Positions 20,920 to 30,239 of a stretch of 64,000 nt of DNA are shown piece after piece. The position numbers and the translations under genes were made by a program. Below the pieces are notes generated by a model that was not told the origin of the DNA, made no database searches, and was given only the letters and a program-made list of their open reading frames with translations. Positions within the stretch are counted from its first letter, which is position 1, and every line of letters starts with the position of its first letter. Origin of the DNA: Mycolicibacterium flavescens (lineage in GTDB: Bacteria; Actinomycetota; Actinomycetes; Mycobacteriales; Mycobacteriaceae); the NCBI GenBank assembly GCA_900637135.1, contig LR134353.1, positions 3,534,001 to 3,598,000 on the forward strand, in the 5' to 3' direction.

Positions 20920-22524
20920 ATGAGTTTTGCGAGCCCCTTCCCCGAGGTCGACATCCCGTCCACCAGCGTCTACGACTACTTGTTCGGTGATATCGCAGAC
21001 GACGACCTCGACCGCGTCGCGCTTGTCGACGCGAAATCGGGGCGCGAAACCACCTACCGCGAAACGATCGCGCGCGTCGACGCGTTCGCCGGTGCGCTCG
21101 CCGGACGCGGGATCGGCGTCGGCGATGTGGTCGGCCTGCTCTCACCGAACAGCTCGGGATTCGCGGTCGCATTCCACGGCATCCTGCGCGCGGGCGCGAC
21201 GGCCACGACCGTCAACGCGTTGTTCACCGCCAAGGACATCGCCAAGCAGTTGACCGACTCCAACGCCAAGATGCTCGTGACGGTGTCGCCGCTGCTGGCC
21301 CAAGCCCAGGAAGCGGCCGCGGCGGTCGGCATTCCCGACGACGGGCTCATCGTGCTCGACGGACCCGGCCTGTCCTCCGACGGGCATCCCAACGCCGCCG
21401 ACCTCATGGGGCCGGGCCATCCACCGCCTGAGGTGAGCTTCGCGCCCTCATCGCACTTGGCGGTGCTGCCCTACAGTTCGGGAACGACCGGAAACCCGAA
21501 GGGCGTCATGCTCACCCACCGCAACCTGGTGGCCAATGTCGCCCAGATCCGGCCGCTGCATGGCATGGTCGCCGACGACACCGTGTTGGCCGTTCTGCCG
21601 TTCTTCCATATCTACGGGATGACCGTGCTGCTCAACGCGGCACTGCACGCCAGGGCCCGGCTGGTCATCATGCCGAGCTTCGATCTCGGCGACTTCCTGG
21701 GCAACATCCAGGACCATGCCTGCACCATCGCGTTCATCGCCCCGCCCGTCGCGGTCGCGCTGGCCAAGCATCCGCTGGTCGACGAGTACGACCTGTCGTC
21801 GCTGAATGTGGTGATGTCGGGTGCGGCCCCGTTGGACGCCGACCTCGGCCACGCTGTCGCCGAGCGGTTGGGCTGCCGCGTGATCCAGGGTTACGGCATG
21901 AGCGAGCTCAGCCCGGTCAGCCACATCACGCCCTTCGACGGCGGCCAACACGAGATGAACATGGTGGCCCCGCTCAGCTCGGTCGGCTGGACGGTGTCGA
22001 ACGCCGCGTCGAAGATCGTCGACCCCGAAACCGGTGACGAGATCGACCCGCCCACACAGGGTCTCAGCGAAACCGGCGAACTCTTGTTCAAGGGCCCCAA
22101 CGTGATGGCGGGCTACCTCGGCAACGAGAAGGCCACCAAGGAGACCATCGACGACCAGGGCTGGTTGCACACCGGTGACCTCGCACAGGTCGACGCCGAT
22201 GGCTGCGTCTACATCGTCGACCGGCTCAAGGAGCTGATCAAGTACAAGGGCTATCAGGTGCCGCCCGCCGAGCTGGAGGCCGTGCTGCTGACTCATCCCG
22301 ACATCGCCGACGCGGCCGTGGTCGGAGTCGTCGACGCCGATGGCGAAGAGGTACCGAAGGCGTTCGTGGTCAAGCGATCCGGAGCCGAGCTGAGCGAGCA
22401 ACAGGTGATCGAGTTCGTCGCGGGCGAGGTGGCTCCCTACAAAAAGGTCCGCCAAGTGGCGTTCATCGACGCGGTGCCGAAATCGGCGTCCGGCAAGATC
22501 CTGCGCAAGGACCTGCGCGGCTGA
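20920..22524 (+). CDS. AMP-binding acyl-CoA ligase, 4-coumarate-CoA ligase-like
   Basis: ANL-superfamily enzyme of 534 residues that should activate a carboxylate to an acyl-adenylate and then a CoA thioester. It has the P-loop-like YSSGTTGNPKGVMLTHRN (about 186), the A5 motif GYGMSE, the A7 motif TGDLAQVDADG, the hinge DRLKELIKYKGYQV and the catalytic C-terminal Lys in KSASGKILRKDL. Overall it is closer to 4-coumarate-CoA ligase/FadD members than to acetyl-CoA synthetase. The substrate is unknown. The start is ATG at 20920; its stop abuts the convergent gene. Confidence 0.92.
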   Translation: MSFASPFPEVDIPSTSVYDYLFGDIADDDLDRVALVDAKSGRETTYRETIARVDAFAGALAGRGIGVGDVVGLLSPNSSGFAVAFHGILRAGATATTVNALFTAKDIAKQLTDSNAKMLVTVSPLLAQAQEAAAAVGIPDDGLIVLDGPGLSSDGHPNAADLMGPGHPPPEVSFAPSSHLAVLPYSSGTTGNPKGVMLTHRNLVANVAQIRPLHGMVADDTVLAVLPFFHIYGMTVLLNAALHARARLVIMPSFDLGDFLGNIQDHACTIAFIAPPVAVALAKHPLVDEYDLSSLNVVMSGAAPLDADLGHAVAERLGCRVIQGYGMSELSPVSHITPFDGGQHEMNMVAPLSSVGWTVSNAASKIVDPETGDEIDPPTQGLSETGELLFKGPNVMAGYLGNEKATKETIDDQGWLHTGDLAQVDADGCVYIVDRLKELIKYKGYQVPPAELEAVLLTHPDIADAAVVGVVDADGEEVPKAFVVKRSGAELSEQQVIEFVAGEVAPYKKVRQVAFIDAVPKSASGKILRKDLRG

Positions 22525-23439
22525 TCAGGGCCGGCCGATCCGTTCGGCGGCCTGCGCCGCTCGCGCCTGCCGATAGCCCAGCGCGGCGCCCGCCACGGGG
22601 ATGAGCAGCAACCCGGCCAGCCCCCACAGCGGGTCGCTGGTCCCGGCGCCGGGCGCGACGACGAACTGGCGCACCACCGCGGGCGGAGTGTCCACTGGGT
22701 CCAACACAGCGGGTGCGCGCGGTGCCGGTGAGAGCGGCGTCGTCGGGATCGGTTGCGCGGGCACCGGCGCTGAGGGTGCCAGTGCTGGTGGCTGCCAACC
22801 GGTTTCGGGCTGAAGGTCGCGGCTGTGCGGCACGCGTCCGTTGCCGAACGCCACCTGCGGCGGCTCGAAGGCGGGGGCCGGCGCACCCGCAGCACCGGAT
22901 CCACCAGAGGCGACCGGGGCGGCCGACGACGCGGTGTTCACCGGCGCTTCGGCCGGTGGCGTCGCGCCGACGGCCGACCGGCTGGCGGATACGTCGGGCG
23001 CCGCAGCCGCACGGCTGGCGGATAAGTCGGGCGCAGCCGCACGGCTGGCCGATACGTCGGGCGCGGCGGCGCGGCCTGCCGAGTCCGGGGCGGTGCGGCC
23101 GGCCGATTCCGGGGCGATAACAGCGCCCGGCCGGCTATCCGGCGACGGCTGCGCGAGCCCGTCTCGGCCGGATCCGACCCGCGACTTCGGGGCCGCGCCG
23201 GGCCCGTTGGTGTCCCCGCCCCGTTTGCTGCCGGTCGTGCGCTTACCATCGCGACGGTCGTTGTCGTGCTTGCCGTTGCCGGACCCGCGGCTGTGGTGGC
23301 CGCCGCCGCGGTCGGCGCTGTGGCCCCGGTCCGAGCCGCGCGAATCACCCGGGTGGGCGTATGCGACCGCCGCACCCGATCCGCTCACCAGGAGAAATAC
23401 GGACACCACGCCGGCACCTGCGGCGAGGCGCGCGTTCAT
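22525..23439 (-). CDS. Secreted, Ala/Pro-rich wall-spanning protein with C-terminal membrane anchor
   Basis: Unrecognised 304-residue protein. A signal peptide (residues 1-28, ending AVAYAHP) precedes a hydrophilic His/Arg/Gly-rich stretch with GGGHHSRGSGNGKHDNDRRDG. A long disordered Ala/Pro/Ser region includes three copies of a xxPD(V/L)SASR motif. It ends in one hydrophobic helix (LWGLAGLLLIPVAGAALGY) and basic RQARAAQ, an LPXTG-like layout without the sorting motif. The protein probably spans the envelope, anchored in the membrane. The start is the ATG at 23439 after GAAGGGAAT; a longer frame continues to 23691 without a good start. The function is unknown. Confidence 0.75.
   Translation of the reverse strand: MNARLAAGAGVVSVFLLVSGSGAAVAYAHPGDSRGSDRGHSADRGGGHHSRGSGNGKHDNDRRDGKRTTGSKRGGDTNGPGAAPKSRVGSGRDGLAQPSPDSRPGAVIAPESAGRTAPDSAGRAAAPDVSASRAAAPDLSASRAAAAPDVSASRSAVGATPPAEAPVNTASSAAPVASGGSGAAGAPAPAFEPPQVAFGNGRVPHSRDLQPETGWQPPALAPSAPVPAQPIPTTPLSPAPRAPAVLDPVDTPPAVVRQFVVAPGAGTSDPLWGLAGLLLIPVAGAALGYRQARAAQAAERIGRP
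22979..23071. repeat. Three tandem 30-33 bp repeats inside the secreted protein gene
   Basis: Three adjacent units beginning CGGCTGGCGGATACGTCGGG at 22979, 23012 and 23042 (33, 30 and 30 bp) encode the PDVSASR repeats. Lengths are multiples of three, so copy-number change keeps the frame. It is a likely length-variable coding minisatellite. Confidence 0.65.
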
Positions 23440-23777
23440 CCGGACACCATTCCCTTCTCGGCAAAGGCGATCGACGCCGCCTGCGGAGCATTCTCGCATG
23501 GGTAGCCGCGTAATACGAGGTGTCCGGCAGGAACGCCGCAAATAGTTCAGCGAAGCGCGTTTTCCGTGGTCCGCGGCGTGCGCCCGTGGGTCGCTCGACG
23601 GTGCGATCCACGGCTCGCGAAACCGTCTCCAGGGACTCGCTGGCGTCGGCGAGGAGTGCGGGCCACATCCGCCAGATGCGTTCACGGCCACTGCGCCGGC
23701 TGCTCACCAAGCCGGCTGACGCCAACGGTTTGGTCGTTGCCAGCCGGTTGACCGGATCACCTCGGCCGCTTCGCTGG
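23440..23777. other. 338-bp gap with no confident gene
   Basis: Between the secreted protein gene and the Rv3015c homologue I see no conserved gene. The minus strand stays open from 23809 through this stretch and encodes a basic sequence (MWPALLADASESLETVSRAV at about 23670). It has GC-rich third positions, resembles nothing known to me, and lacks a good ribosome-binding site. It may hold the promoter of the secreted protein gene or a decayed gene. Confidence 0.4.
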
Positions 23778-24788
23778 CTAGATCGCGTCGGGGTCCTCGG
23801 CGAAAGCATCCGCCGCCTTCTGCGCCAATCCGATCGCGGTGCGCGCCCATTCGGTGGTGGCGCCCGCCAGACCGCACGCCGGCGAGATGCCGGTCCGCTC
23901 CCTGAGCACGGATCGGGGAAAGCCGAGCCGGTCGGTCAGCGACACCGCGGCCTTGGCGATCTCCTCGACCGAAGGACGGGTCTCCGGCGCTGTCGAGGGC
24001 ACCACGCCGAACACCACCGTGCGACCCGAGTCGACGAACTCTCCGACGCCGTCGAGGTCGTCGGCCGCCAGTGTGGACACGTCGACGGAAACCGCGGCGA
24101 TTGAACTGCGCTGCAACACATTCCACGGCACACCTGCGGCGCAGCTGTGCACGACCACTGGGACGTCCGCCGCGGCGACGCATTCGTCGAGCAAACCGAT
24201 GGCCTGCGCCTCGTCGACGGCGTGCACGGGCGTCAAACTGGTGACCCCGGTCAGCCGGCCTTCGAGCGCGGAGAACAACAGCGGTTCGTCGAATTGAACG
24301 ACGACCGCCGCGTCGAGCCTCCGGCCCACAGTCGCGCGGTGCGCTGCGATCCCTTCGGCCAGCGACGCGGTGAGGTCGCGCACCGCGCCTCGATCGGTCA
24401 GGGCGCGATGGCCGTTGGGCAGCTCCAGTTGCGCCGCCAACGTGACCGGTCCCGGCGCCTGAACCTTGACCGTGCGCCCAGCGCCGCGTAAACCTGCTTT
24501 CTCCCAGGCTTCTTCGAGCGCGTCGAGGTCCTCCTCGAGCAGGCTCCTCGCCCGCCTGAGCACTGCGGTGCGGCCCGCCGCGATCCGATATCCGCGGGGC
24601 ACGGTATCCATACCGATGTCCACCAGAATCGCACCGGCCCGGCCGATCATGTCGGCACCCACGCCACGGCCCGGCAGTTCCACCAGATGCGGCAAGGTGG
24701 GCAGTTCGCCGACGACGACCTCGGCGGCCTCGCGCGCCGACGTTCCGGGCCAGGACCCGATGCCGGTGGCTGCGGCGAAAGCACTCAC
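23778..24788 (-). CDS. MetE-like (cobalamin-independent methionine synthase fold) protein, Rv3015c type
   Basis: The 336-residue protein has the fold of the C-terminal half of cobalamin-independent methionine synthase. It reads TGIGSWPGTS at the start, QFDEPLLFS in the middle, VVVHSCAAG (His and Cys ligand region) and SPACGLAGAT (the second zinc-ligand Cys region) near the end. These positions match the zinc site of MetE, but the N-terminal half is absent, so it is probably a methyltransferase with another donor or acceptor. The GTG at 24788 was chosen; a longer frame to 24932 would overlap the divergent lpqA gene. Confidence 0.85.
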   Translation of the reverse strand: MSAFAAATGIGSWPGTSAREAAEVVVGELPTLPHLVELPGRGVGADMIGRAGAILVDIGMDTVPRGYRIAAGRTAVLRRARSLLEEDLDALEEAWEKAGLRGAGRTVKVQAPGPVTLAAQLELPNGHRALTDRGAVRDLTASLAEGIAAHRATVGRRLDAAVVVQFDEPLLFSALEGRLTGVTSLTPVHAVDEAQAIGLLDECVAAADVPVVVHSCAAGVPWNVLQRSSIAAVSVDVSTLAADDLDGVGEFVDSGRTVVFGVVPSTAPETRPSVEEIAKAAVSLTDRLGFPRSVLRERTGISPACGLAGATTEWARTAIGLAQKAADAFAEDPDAI

Positions 24789-24848
24789 TCGTTTGACAGT
24801 ATTCGATGGGGCTAATCTCATCCCGAAAGGGTTGGGGAAGGACAGGCC

Positions 24849-25493
24849 ATGCCCGCAGCGCTCCGGTCGCTCGTGCTGTGGTGCGTGGCGGTCGCGATCA
24901 CCTCGGGGTGCACTCAGGTCATCGACGGACACGCGATGCGGGCGACGCCGGGCATCGACGACGGATCGCTGTCGCCGGTCGATGTGGAGACGATCATGCT
25001 CGACCAGTCACAGATGCGCGCGATCACCGGGGCCGGTGAGGATCTCACGATCATCCCGACCATGGACGGCAAGATCCCCGTCGACATCGAGCCGCTCGCC
25101 GAGACCACTCCCCTGCCGTGCCAATGGATCTTCGCCGAGACGCAGACATTCGGACCGGAGGTCGAGGAGTTCCGCAAGACCACGTTCCAGCACCCGCCCG
25201 AAGGCGGGTTGATCTCCGAGGGCGCGGCGGCCTATCGCGACGCCGCGACGGCCCGGCGGGCGTTCGACTCGCTCGTTGCTCTCGTCGACGGTTGCAGCGC
25301 AACGCCTTTGGGACCGATGTTCGTCGGCGAGTGGAGGGTCGGCGCGGACACCCTGCAGACCCGGCCCTCGGGCGCCTGCGGTCGCGACTACCGCGTGAAG
25401 GCGGTCGTTCTGGTGGAGGTGACCGCGTGCCGGTTTCCCGACTCGGTGCCCGAGATCGTCATGTCCAACATCCTGGCCAACGTCCCCGGATAA
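24849..25493 (+). CDS. lpqA: Lipoprotein LpqA with PknH-type sensor domain
   Basis: The 214-residue lipoprotein has a signal peptide ending in the lipobox-like AITSGC, so Cys21 is the lipid site. It is followed by a PknH_C-like extracellular sensor domain (about 40-212) with paired cysteines (PLPCQW, DGCSA, SGACGRDY, TACRF). In M. tuberculosis this is Rv3016. The domain probably binds a small ligand in the cell wall space, but none is known. The gene is divergent from the Rv3015c homologue and its stop abuts that of mnmA. Confidence 0.88.
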   Translation: MPAALRSLVLWCVAVAITSGCTQVIDGHAMRATPGIDDGSLSPVDVETIMLDQSQMRAITGAGEDLTIIPTMDGKIPVDIEPLAETTPLPCQWIFAETQTFGPEVEEFRKTTFQHPPEGGLISEGAAAYRDAATARRAFDSLVALVDGCSATPLGPMFVGEWRVGADTLQTRPSGACGRDYRVKAVVLVEVTACRFPDSVPEIVMSNILANVPG

Positions 25494-26561
25494 CTACCGG
25501 GTGATCGTCGCGCTGCCCAGCACTTCGTCGCCGGAGGGGTCGGGGCGGTACAGCACCATCGTCTGGCCGGGAGCCACGCCGCGCAGGGGCGCGCGCAACT
25601 CGACGACGAGCCGGTCGTCGCGCAGTTCGGCCACGCCGTCTGCGACACCGCCGTGCGCGCGGACCTGCACCTGGCATTCGATCGGGCCCGCAGGCGCGAC
25701 ACCGGAGGTGACGATCGGCCGCTCGCCGGTCAAGGTCCACACGTCGAGGTCGTCGGCGCCACCGACCCGCACGGTCGCGGTCTGCGGGTCGATCCCTGTG
25801 ACATAGCGCGGCCGTCCGTCCGGGCCCGGCCCGGCGATGCCCAGACCCTTGCGCTGACCCACCGTGAATCCGTGCACGCCGTCGTGTTCGGCGAGCACCG
25901 TCCCTGCGGCGTCGACGACCGAACCGCGTCGCACACCGATCTTGGCCCCGAGGAACGCGCGAGTGTCACCGGAGGGAATGAAGCAGATGTCGTGGCTGTC
26001 GGGTTTCTCGGCGACCGCAAGCCCGCGACGCGCAGCCTCCTCGCGGATCTGCGGCTTCGGGGTGTCGCCGACCGGGAACACCGCGTGCCGCAGTTGCTCG
26101 GCGGTCAGCACCGCGAGCACGTAGGACTGGTCTTTGGCGGCGTCGACCGCGCGCCGCAGTCGACCGTCCGACAGCCGGGCATAGTGTCCGGTGGCCACGG
26201 CGTCGAATCCCAACGCCAGCGCGCGGGCGGCCAACGCGGAGAACTTGATCCGTTCATTGCAGCGCACACACGGGTTCGGGGTCTCCCCGCGGGCGTATGA
26301 CGACACGAAGTCGTCGATGACGTCCTCTTTGAACCGGTCGGCGAAATCCCAGACGTAGAACGGGATGTCGAGGATATCGGCGACCCGACGCGCGTCACCG
26401 GCGTCCTCTTTCGAACAACAGCCGCGCGATCCGGTGCGCAGTGTGCCAGGAGACGGTGACAGTGCCAGGTGAACACCGACGACGTCATGTCCGGCGTCGA
26501 CCATCCTGGCGGCGGCGACCGAGGAGTCCACGCCGCCGCTCATCGCCACGAGTACCCGCAC
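25494..26561 (-). CDS. mnmA: tRNA-specific 2-thiouridylase
   Basis: Transfers sulfur to U34 of the Lys, Glu and Gln tRNAs, using ATP. The 355-residue product has the PP-loop SGGVDSS (8-14), the first catalytic cysteine in NPCVRCNE (Cys98) and the second in DSHDICFIP (Cys193), and a C-terminal beta-barrel (about 280-355). It starts with GTG at 26561, sharing one base with the iscS stop, so sulfur donor and acceptor enzymes are encoded together and probably coupled. It corresponds to Rv3024c (TrmU). Confidence 0.97.
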   Translation of the reverse strand: MRVLVAMSGGVDSSVAAARMVDAGHDVVGVHLALSPSPGTLRTGSRGCCSKEDAGDARRVADILDIPFYVWDFADRFKEDVIDDFVSSYARGETPNPCVRCNERIKFSALAARALALGFDAVATGHYARLSDGRLRRAVDAAKDQSYVLAVLTAEQLRHAVFPVGDTPKPQIREEAARRGLAVAEKPDSHDICFIPSGDTRAFLGAKIGVRRGSVVDAAGTVLAEHDGVHGFTVGQRKGLGIAGPGPDGRPRYVTGIDPQTATVRVGGADDLDVWTLTGERPIVTSGVAPAGPIECQVQVRAHGGVADGVAELRDDRLVVELRAPLRGVAPGQTMVLYRPDPSGDEVLGSATITR

Positions 26562-27757
26562 TACTCGACCACTCCCGAACTTGCCAGCGCCGCCTGCCGG
26601 GCCCGTTCGACGGCGGCGGGCAGCACCGCGAGCGCGGCATCGACGTCGTCCTCACTGCTGATGTGCCCCAACGAGAGTCGCAGCGAACCCCGCGCACTCG
26701 CCGGGTCGGCACCCATCGCGATCAGCACGTGTGAGGGCTGCGCGACGCCTGCCGTGCAGGCCGAACCGGTCGAACACTCGATACCCTTGGCGTCCAACAA
26801 CATCAGCAGCGAGTCGCCCTCGCAGCCGCGGAAGGTGAAGTGGCAGTTGCCGGGCAGCCGAGCGGCACCCGTCGCGCCGTTCACCTCGACGTCGTCGATG
26901 GCAGCCAACACGCCTTCGATCAAGCGGTCACGAAGCGCGGACACCCGCGCACCGTTGGTCTCGAGCCCGTCGACCGCGGCTCTCGCCGCTGCGGCCATCG
27001 CGACTGCTCCCGCCACATACGGTGTGCCGGAGCGGACGTCGCGCTCCTGGCCTCCGCCGTGCAACAGCGGGACGCAGGCCGTGTCGCGGCGCAGCAGCAG
27101 CGCACCGATCCCGGTGGGGCCGCCGAACTTGTGCGCCGCGATGCTCATCGCCGAAAGCCCACTCGCGGCGAAGTCGACCGGAATGTGGCCGACGGCCTGA
27201 ACGGCGTCGCTGTGCATCGGCACGTCGAATTCTGCTGCCACAGCGGCGAGCTCGGCGATCGGCATGATCGTCCCGACCTCGTTGTTGGCCCACATCACCG
27301 ACACCACAGCCACGTCGTCGTGGTCCTGCAGCACCTGTCGCAGCGCCGCAGGCGTGACCGAACCGTCCTTCTCGACGGGCAGCCAGGTCACCTCGGCGCC
27401 CTCGTGCTCGACGCACCACTCGACCGAATCCAGCACGGCGTGGTGCTCGACCGGCGTGGTCACGATCCGCCTGCGGCGCGGATCGGCGTCGCGGCGGGCC
27501 CAGAAGATGCCTTTGACCGCAAGGTTGTCGCTCTCGGTGCCGCCCGCGGTGAAGATCACCTCCGACGGGCGGGCGCCCAGCAGATTGGCCAGCGTCTCGC
27601 GCGACTCCTCCATCCGCCGCCGGGCCGTGCGGCCCGTGCCGTGCAACGACGACGCGTTGCCGACCGTCGCCATCGCGGCCGTCATCGCCTCGATGGCAGC
27701 GGGGTGCATCGGGGTGGTGGCGGCGTGATCGAGGTAGACCGGCTGATCCGAGGTCAT
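26561..27757 (-). CDS. iscS: Cysteine desulfurase
   Basis: PLP enzyme that removes sulfur from cysteine for tRNA thiolation and Fe-S assembly. The 398-residue product has the N-terminal [12 protein letters not shown], the PLP-histidine region VEHHAVL, the PLP lysine in [14 protein letters not shown], and the mobile active-site loop with the catalytic Cys in [10 protein letters not shown]. It lacks the extra C-terminal IscU-binding tail of E. coli IscS and is of the NifS/IscS-like actinobacterial type (Rv3025c). It is followed directly by mnmA with a one-base overlap. Confidence 0.96.
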   Translation of the reverse strand: MTSDQPVYLDHAATTPMHPAAIEAMTAAMATVGNASSLHGTGRTARRRMEESRETLANLLGARPSEVIFTAGGTESDNLAVKGIFWARRDADPRRRRIVTTPVEHHAVLDSVEWCVEHEGAEVTWLPVEKDGSVTPAALRQVLQDHDDVAVVSVMWANNEVGTIMPIAELAAVAAEFDVPMHSDAVQAVGHIPVDFAASGLSAMSIAAHKFGGPTGIGALLLRRDTACVPLLHGGGQERDVRSGTPYVAGAVAMAAAARAAVDGLETNGARVSALRDRLIEGVLAAIDDVEVNGATGAARLPGNCHFTFRGCEGDSLLMLLDAKGIECSTGSACTAGVAQPSHVLIAMGADPASARGSLRLSLGHISSEDDVDAALAVLPAAVERARQAALASSGVVE

Positions 27758-27801
27758 AACCCGTCCAGAATAGCCGTCGAGCCGGGACTCCCCCGATCCG
27801 C

Positions 27802-28632
27802 TCAGGCCACGAGCGCGTGACCGGACGGGTGTTTGGTGGTGTAACCCCGCACCGCCGTCTCACAGCGATTGGCCAGGTCGCGGCGGTCGGTTCCGGGTAG
27901 CTGCAGCGACTCGACGTGCACCCGCGCGACCGTGCGCCTCGTCGTGACCAGTCGCCGGATCGAGTCGAGCAGTGTGTCATCGCCCACATAGGCGGCGACG
28001 GTGGAGGTGGCGCCGTCGGCGTGGTGATACGCCAAACGCAACGGCTGGACCGGCCTGCCGGCGTCGATGGCGCCCTGGAACATGGCGGGGCGGAAGCGGC
28101 CGTACGCCAGTCCGCAGTAGGTGGTGCCCTCCGGAAACGCGATCACGGTACGGCCCGCACTCAGATTGCGGGTGACGGCGCCCACCACGTCGGGCAGGCG
28201 CCGCAGGTCCGACCGCTCGATCGGGATCACCTTGAGCAGCCGAGCCAGCAGTCCGAGGCCCGGCCAGCTGACGAGCTCGGACTTGGCGACGAACCGGCCT
28301 GGCAGCACCGAGCCGACCACGAAGACGTCCACCCAGGAAATGTGGCCGCTGACCACCAGAACGCCGCTCAGGTTGCGGATCGGGCCCCCGGACACCCTGG
28401 TCCGCACACCAAGGCAGTACAGCAGCAACCGGCAGTAGCCGCGCTGCAGATGGGATCGGCCGGGGGCGGGGACGGCCAGCATCGGCGCCAGCAGCAGGAC
28501 CAGCAGGGCGGAGGTGACCCGTACCGCGGCGCGGCAGGTCACGATCACCCGTGGCCCGGACCGCGCGGCGTCTGCGCCGACGCAGCTCGCATCGCACGAC
28601 GCCTTCGGCACCCAGGTGCCGAGGGTGCTCAC
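27802..28632 (-). CDS. PlsC-like 1-acyl-glycerol-3-phosphate/lyso-ornithine lipid acyltransferase
   Basis: The 276-residue membrane-associated acyltransferase has one N-terminal hydrophobic segment (about 40-55), the catalytic HISWVD (His97, Asp102), the acceptor-binding FPEGTT near residue 166 and a VIPIER block. The family includes lysophosphatidic acid acyltransferase and OlsA, the second enzyme of ornithine lipid synthesis. Its start GTG overlaps the stop of the OlsB-like gene (GTGA), which favours the ornithine lipid reading. The orthologue is Rv3026c. The frame extends far upstream through other genes, but nothing there belongs to it. Confidence 0.87.
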   Translation of the reverse strand: MSTLGTWVPKASCDASCVGADAARSGPRVIVTCRAAVRVTSALLVLLLAPMLAVPAPGRSHLQRGYCRLLLYCLGVRTRVSGGPIRNLSGVLVVSGHISWVDVFVVGSVLPGRFVAKSELVSWPGLGLLARLLKVIPIERSDLRRLPDVVGAVTRNLSAGRTVIAFPEGTTYCGLAYGRFRPAMFQGAIDAGRPVQPLRLAYHHADGATSTVAAYVGDDTLLDSIRRLVTTRRTVARVHVESLQLPGTDRRDLANRCETAVRGYTTKHPSGHALVA

Positions 28633-29477
28633 GGCGCGATCCCGCCGGCCAGGGCGGCGGCTGCGACGGACCGCAGCCTGCGCAGGTAGCGCGTATCGGC
28701 CCGACGCTTGTCGAGCAACGCCGGGAAATCGCCAACGCCGAAATCGGGATCGTAGGCGGGTTCGCCGCACACCTGCGCGCCGAGCCGCAGGTAGCCGCGC
28801 ATCAACGGTGGTACGACGAGCCTCTCCGGTGGCTCGATGTCGTCGAGGCCCTTGCCGCCGACGGTCACCGGCCGGTACGGGTGCACGGTATAGAGCGCCG
28901 GTGCGGCGTGGCGGCGACGGACGAAGTCGCGGACCCCGCGGATCTGTGCGCCCGGCGGGTAACCGTCGGGGCCGTGGACGGGCACCGACACGCAACCGGT
29001 GACGTAGTCGTACCCGCAGCGGTCGAGGTACGCCAGGATCCCGGCCCACATCAGCAGCACGACGGCTCCGCTGCGGTGATCCGCTCGCACCACAGCCCGG
29101 CCCATCTCGACCAGGCCCGGCCGCAGCGGGTCGAGCGCACGCACGTCGAATTCGGTTGCACTGTAGAGGCTTCCGGCGGCGACGGCGCCCGCGGGTGGCA
29201 GCATTCGATAGCATCCGACAAGGTCGCCGGTGACGTCCTCGCGTACCAGCAGGTGGTCGCAGTGCTCGTCGAAGCGGTCGGCGTCCAGGCCGTCGGCGGA
29301 ACCGGTCAGCGTGAATCCGGGCTCGGCGGTGAACACGCCGTGGCGCAGCCGCTGCGCCGCTTCGATGAGCGTGGCATCCGTCGTCAGCAGCAGGGTGTAG
29401 CGCGGCGCGGGACCTGCGGACCCGGTCCGGCCGCGGTCGATCTCCTCGGGGGCGATGAGTACAGAAGCAGTGCTCAT
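28629..29477 (-). CDS. GNAT-type N-acyltransferase, OlsB-like
   Basis: The 282-residue protein resembles L-ornithine N-acyltransferase OlsB and related acyl-homoserine-lactone-synthase-like enzymes: LRHGVFTAEPGFTL near residue 45, DEHCDHLLV, VEMGRAVVRADHRSG and the Tyr-Asp rich YDYVTGCVSVP block. OlsB transfers a 3-hydroxyacyl group from ACP to ornithine, and the partner PlsC-like gene overlaps by 4 bp. The ATG at 29477 is used; one at 29501 is also possible and sits just after CCCGGAG. The orthologue is Rv3027c. The substrate is inferred from family and neighbour. Confidence 0.83.
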   Translation of the reverse strand: MSTASVLIAPEEIDRGRTGSAGPAPRYTLLLTTDATLIEAAQRLRHGVFTAEPGFTLTGSADGLDADRFDEHCDHLLVREDVTGDLVGCYRMLPPAGAVAAGSLYSATEFDVRALDPLRPGLVEMGRAVVRADHRSGAVVLLMWAGILAYLDRCGYDYVTGCVSVPVHGPDGYPPGAQIRGVRDFVRRRHAAPALYTVHPYRPVTVGGKGLDDIEPPERLVVPPLMRGYLRLGAQVCGEPAYDPDFGVGDFPALLDKRRADTRYLRRLRSVAAAALAGGIAP

Positions 29478-29567
29478 GGCTGCACGCTCGCCCAGCCGCA
29501 TCTCCGGGCGGCATCGCAGGCGTGACGTGTCGATGAGCGCCAGGTGACGAATTGCCCCGGCGAGACG

Positions 29568-30239
29568 TCAGTCGCCGAGCAGCACGACGTTGTCGGCTAC
29601 CGCGTTGCGGGGTGTGCGCACGTGGTTGGCCGGGAAGTTCGGGTCGGCGTACCCGATCGCGAGTCCGCACAACACCCGCAGTTCGGCGGGGATGTCCAGC
29701 TGTTCGCGCAGCACCTCGGGGAAGTGCGCAACCGAAACCTGCACGCACGTGTCGAGACCGCGTTCGGTCAGCGCAAGCACCAGCGTCTGCAGGAACATCC
29801 CGACCGCGAGGCTGTCCGCGTGTCCGAGATCGCGGTGCATGCAGACCACTCCCGCCACTGGGGCGCCGAAGAACTCGAAGTTGCGCAGCTGTGCGAGACG
29901 TCGCCCCTCGGCGTCGTGACGGGGCACACCCATCGAGCCGTAGACCAACGCGCCCAACTCCTGCCGCAGCGGTGCGAAGCTCTCCGGAATCCCCATGGTC
30001 GCGGGAAAACCGGCGGACGCGCGGTGCAGCAATGATTCGACGAGTTGGTCGCGGCGCGCGCCGGTGGCCAGGAACAGCCGCCAGGGTTGGATATTGGAGT
30101 TCGACGGTGCACGCATCGCCAGCTCCAATGCCTCGTCGAGGAGTACGCGCGGTACGGGCTTGTCGGGCAGGAACTTCCGTGTGCAGTGCCGCTCGCGAAC
30201 AGCCCGGTCCAGGTCGCTCTCGGGCGCCGCGGAGGTCAT
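29568..30239 (-). CDS. Nitroreductase-family FMN protein
   Basis: A 223-residue FMN-dependent nitroreductase-like oxidoreductase. It has the N-terminal RHCTRKFLPDKPVP (FMN phosphate-binding Arg), the second block RAPSNSNIQPWRLFLA, and the C-terminal LCGLAIGYADPNFPANHVRTPR. It is probably an NAD(P)H-dependent reductase of quinones or nitro compounds. The ATG at 30239 overlaps the stop of the preceding NAD(P)-binding protein gene (ATGA), indicating one operon; a longer frame to 30254 is less likely. The substrate is unknown. Confidence 0.9.
   Translation of the reverse strand: MTSAAPESDLDRAVRERHCTRKFLPDKPVPRVLLDEALELAMRAPSNSNIQPWRLFLATGARRDQLVESLLHRASAGFPATMGIPESFAPLRQELGALVYGSMGVPRHDAEGRRLAQLRNFEFFGAPVAGVVCMHRDLGHADSLAVGMFLQTLVLALTERGLDTCVQVSVAHFPEVLREQLDIPAELRVLCGLAIGYADPNFPANHVRTPRNAVADNVVLLGD

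Noticed and set aside
23345-23809. 154-residue minus-strand gene upstream of the secreted protein
   Set aside because: It overlaps the signal peptide region of the secreted protein gene in another frame, has no good start and resembles no family; kept only as an observation.
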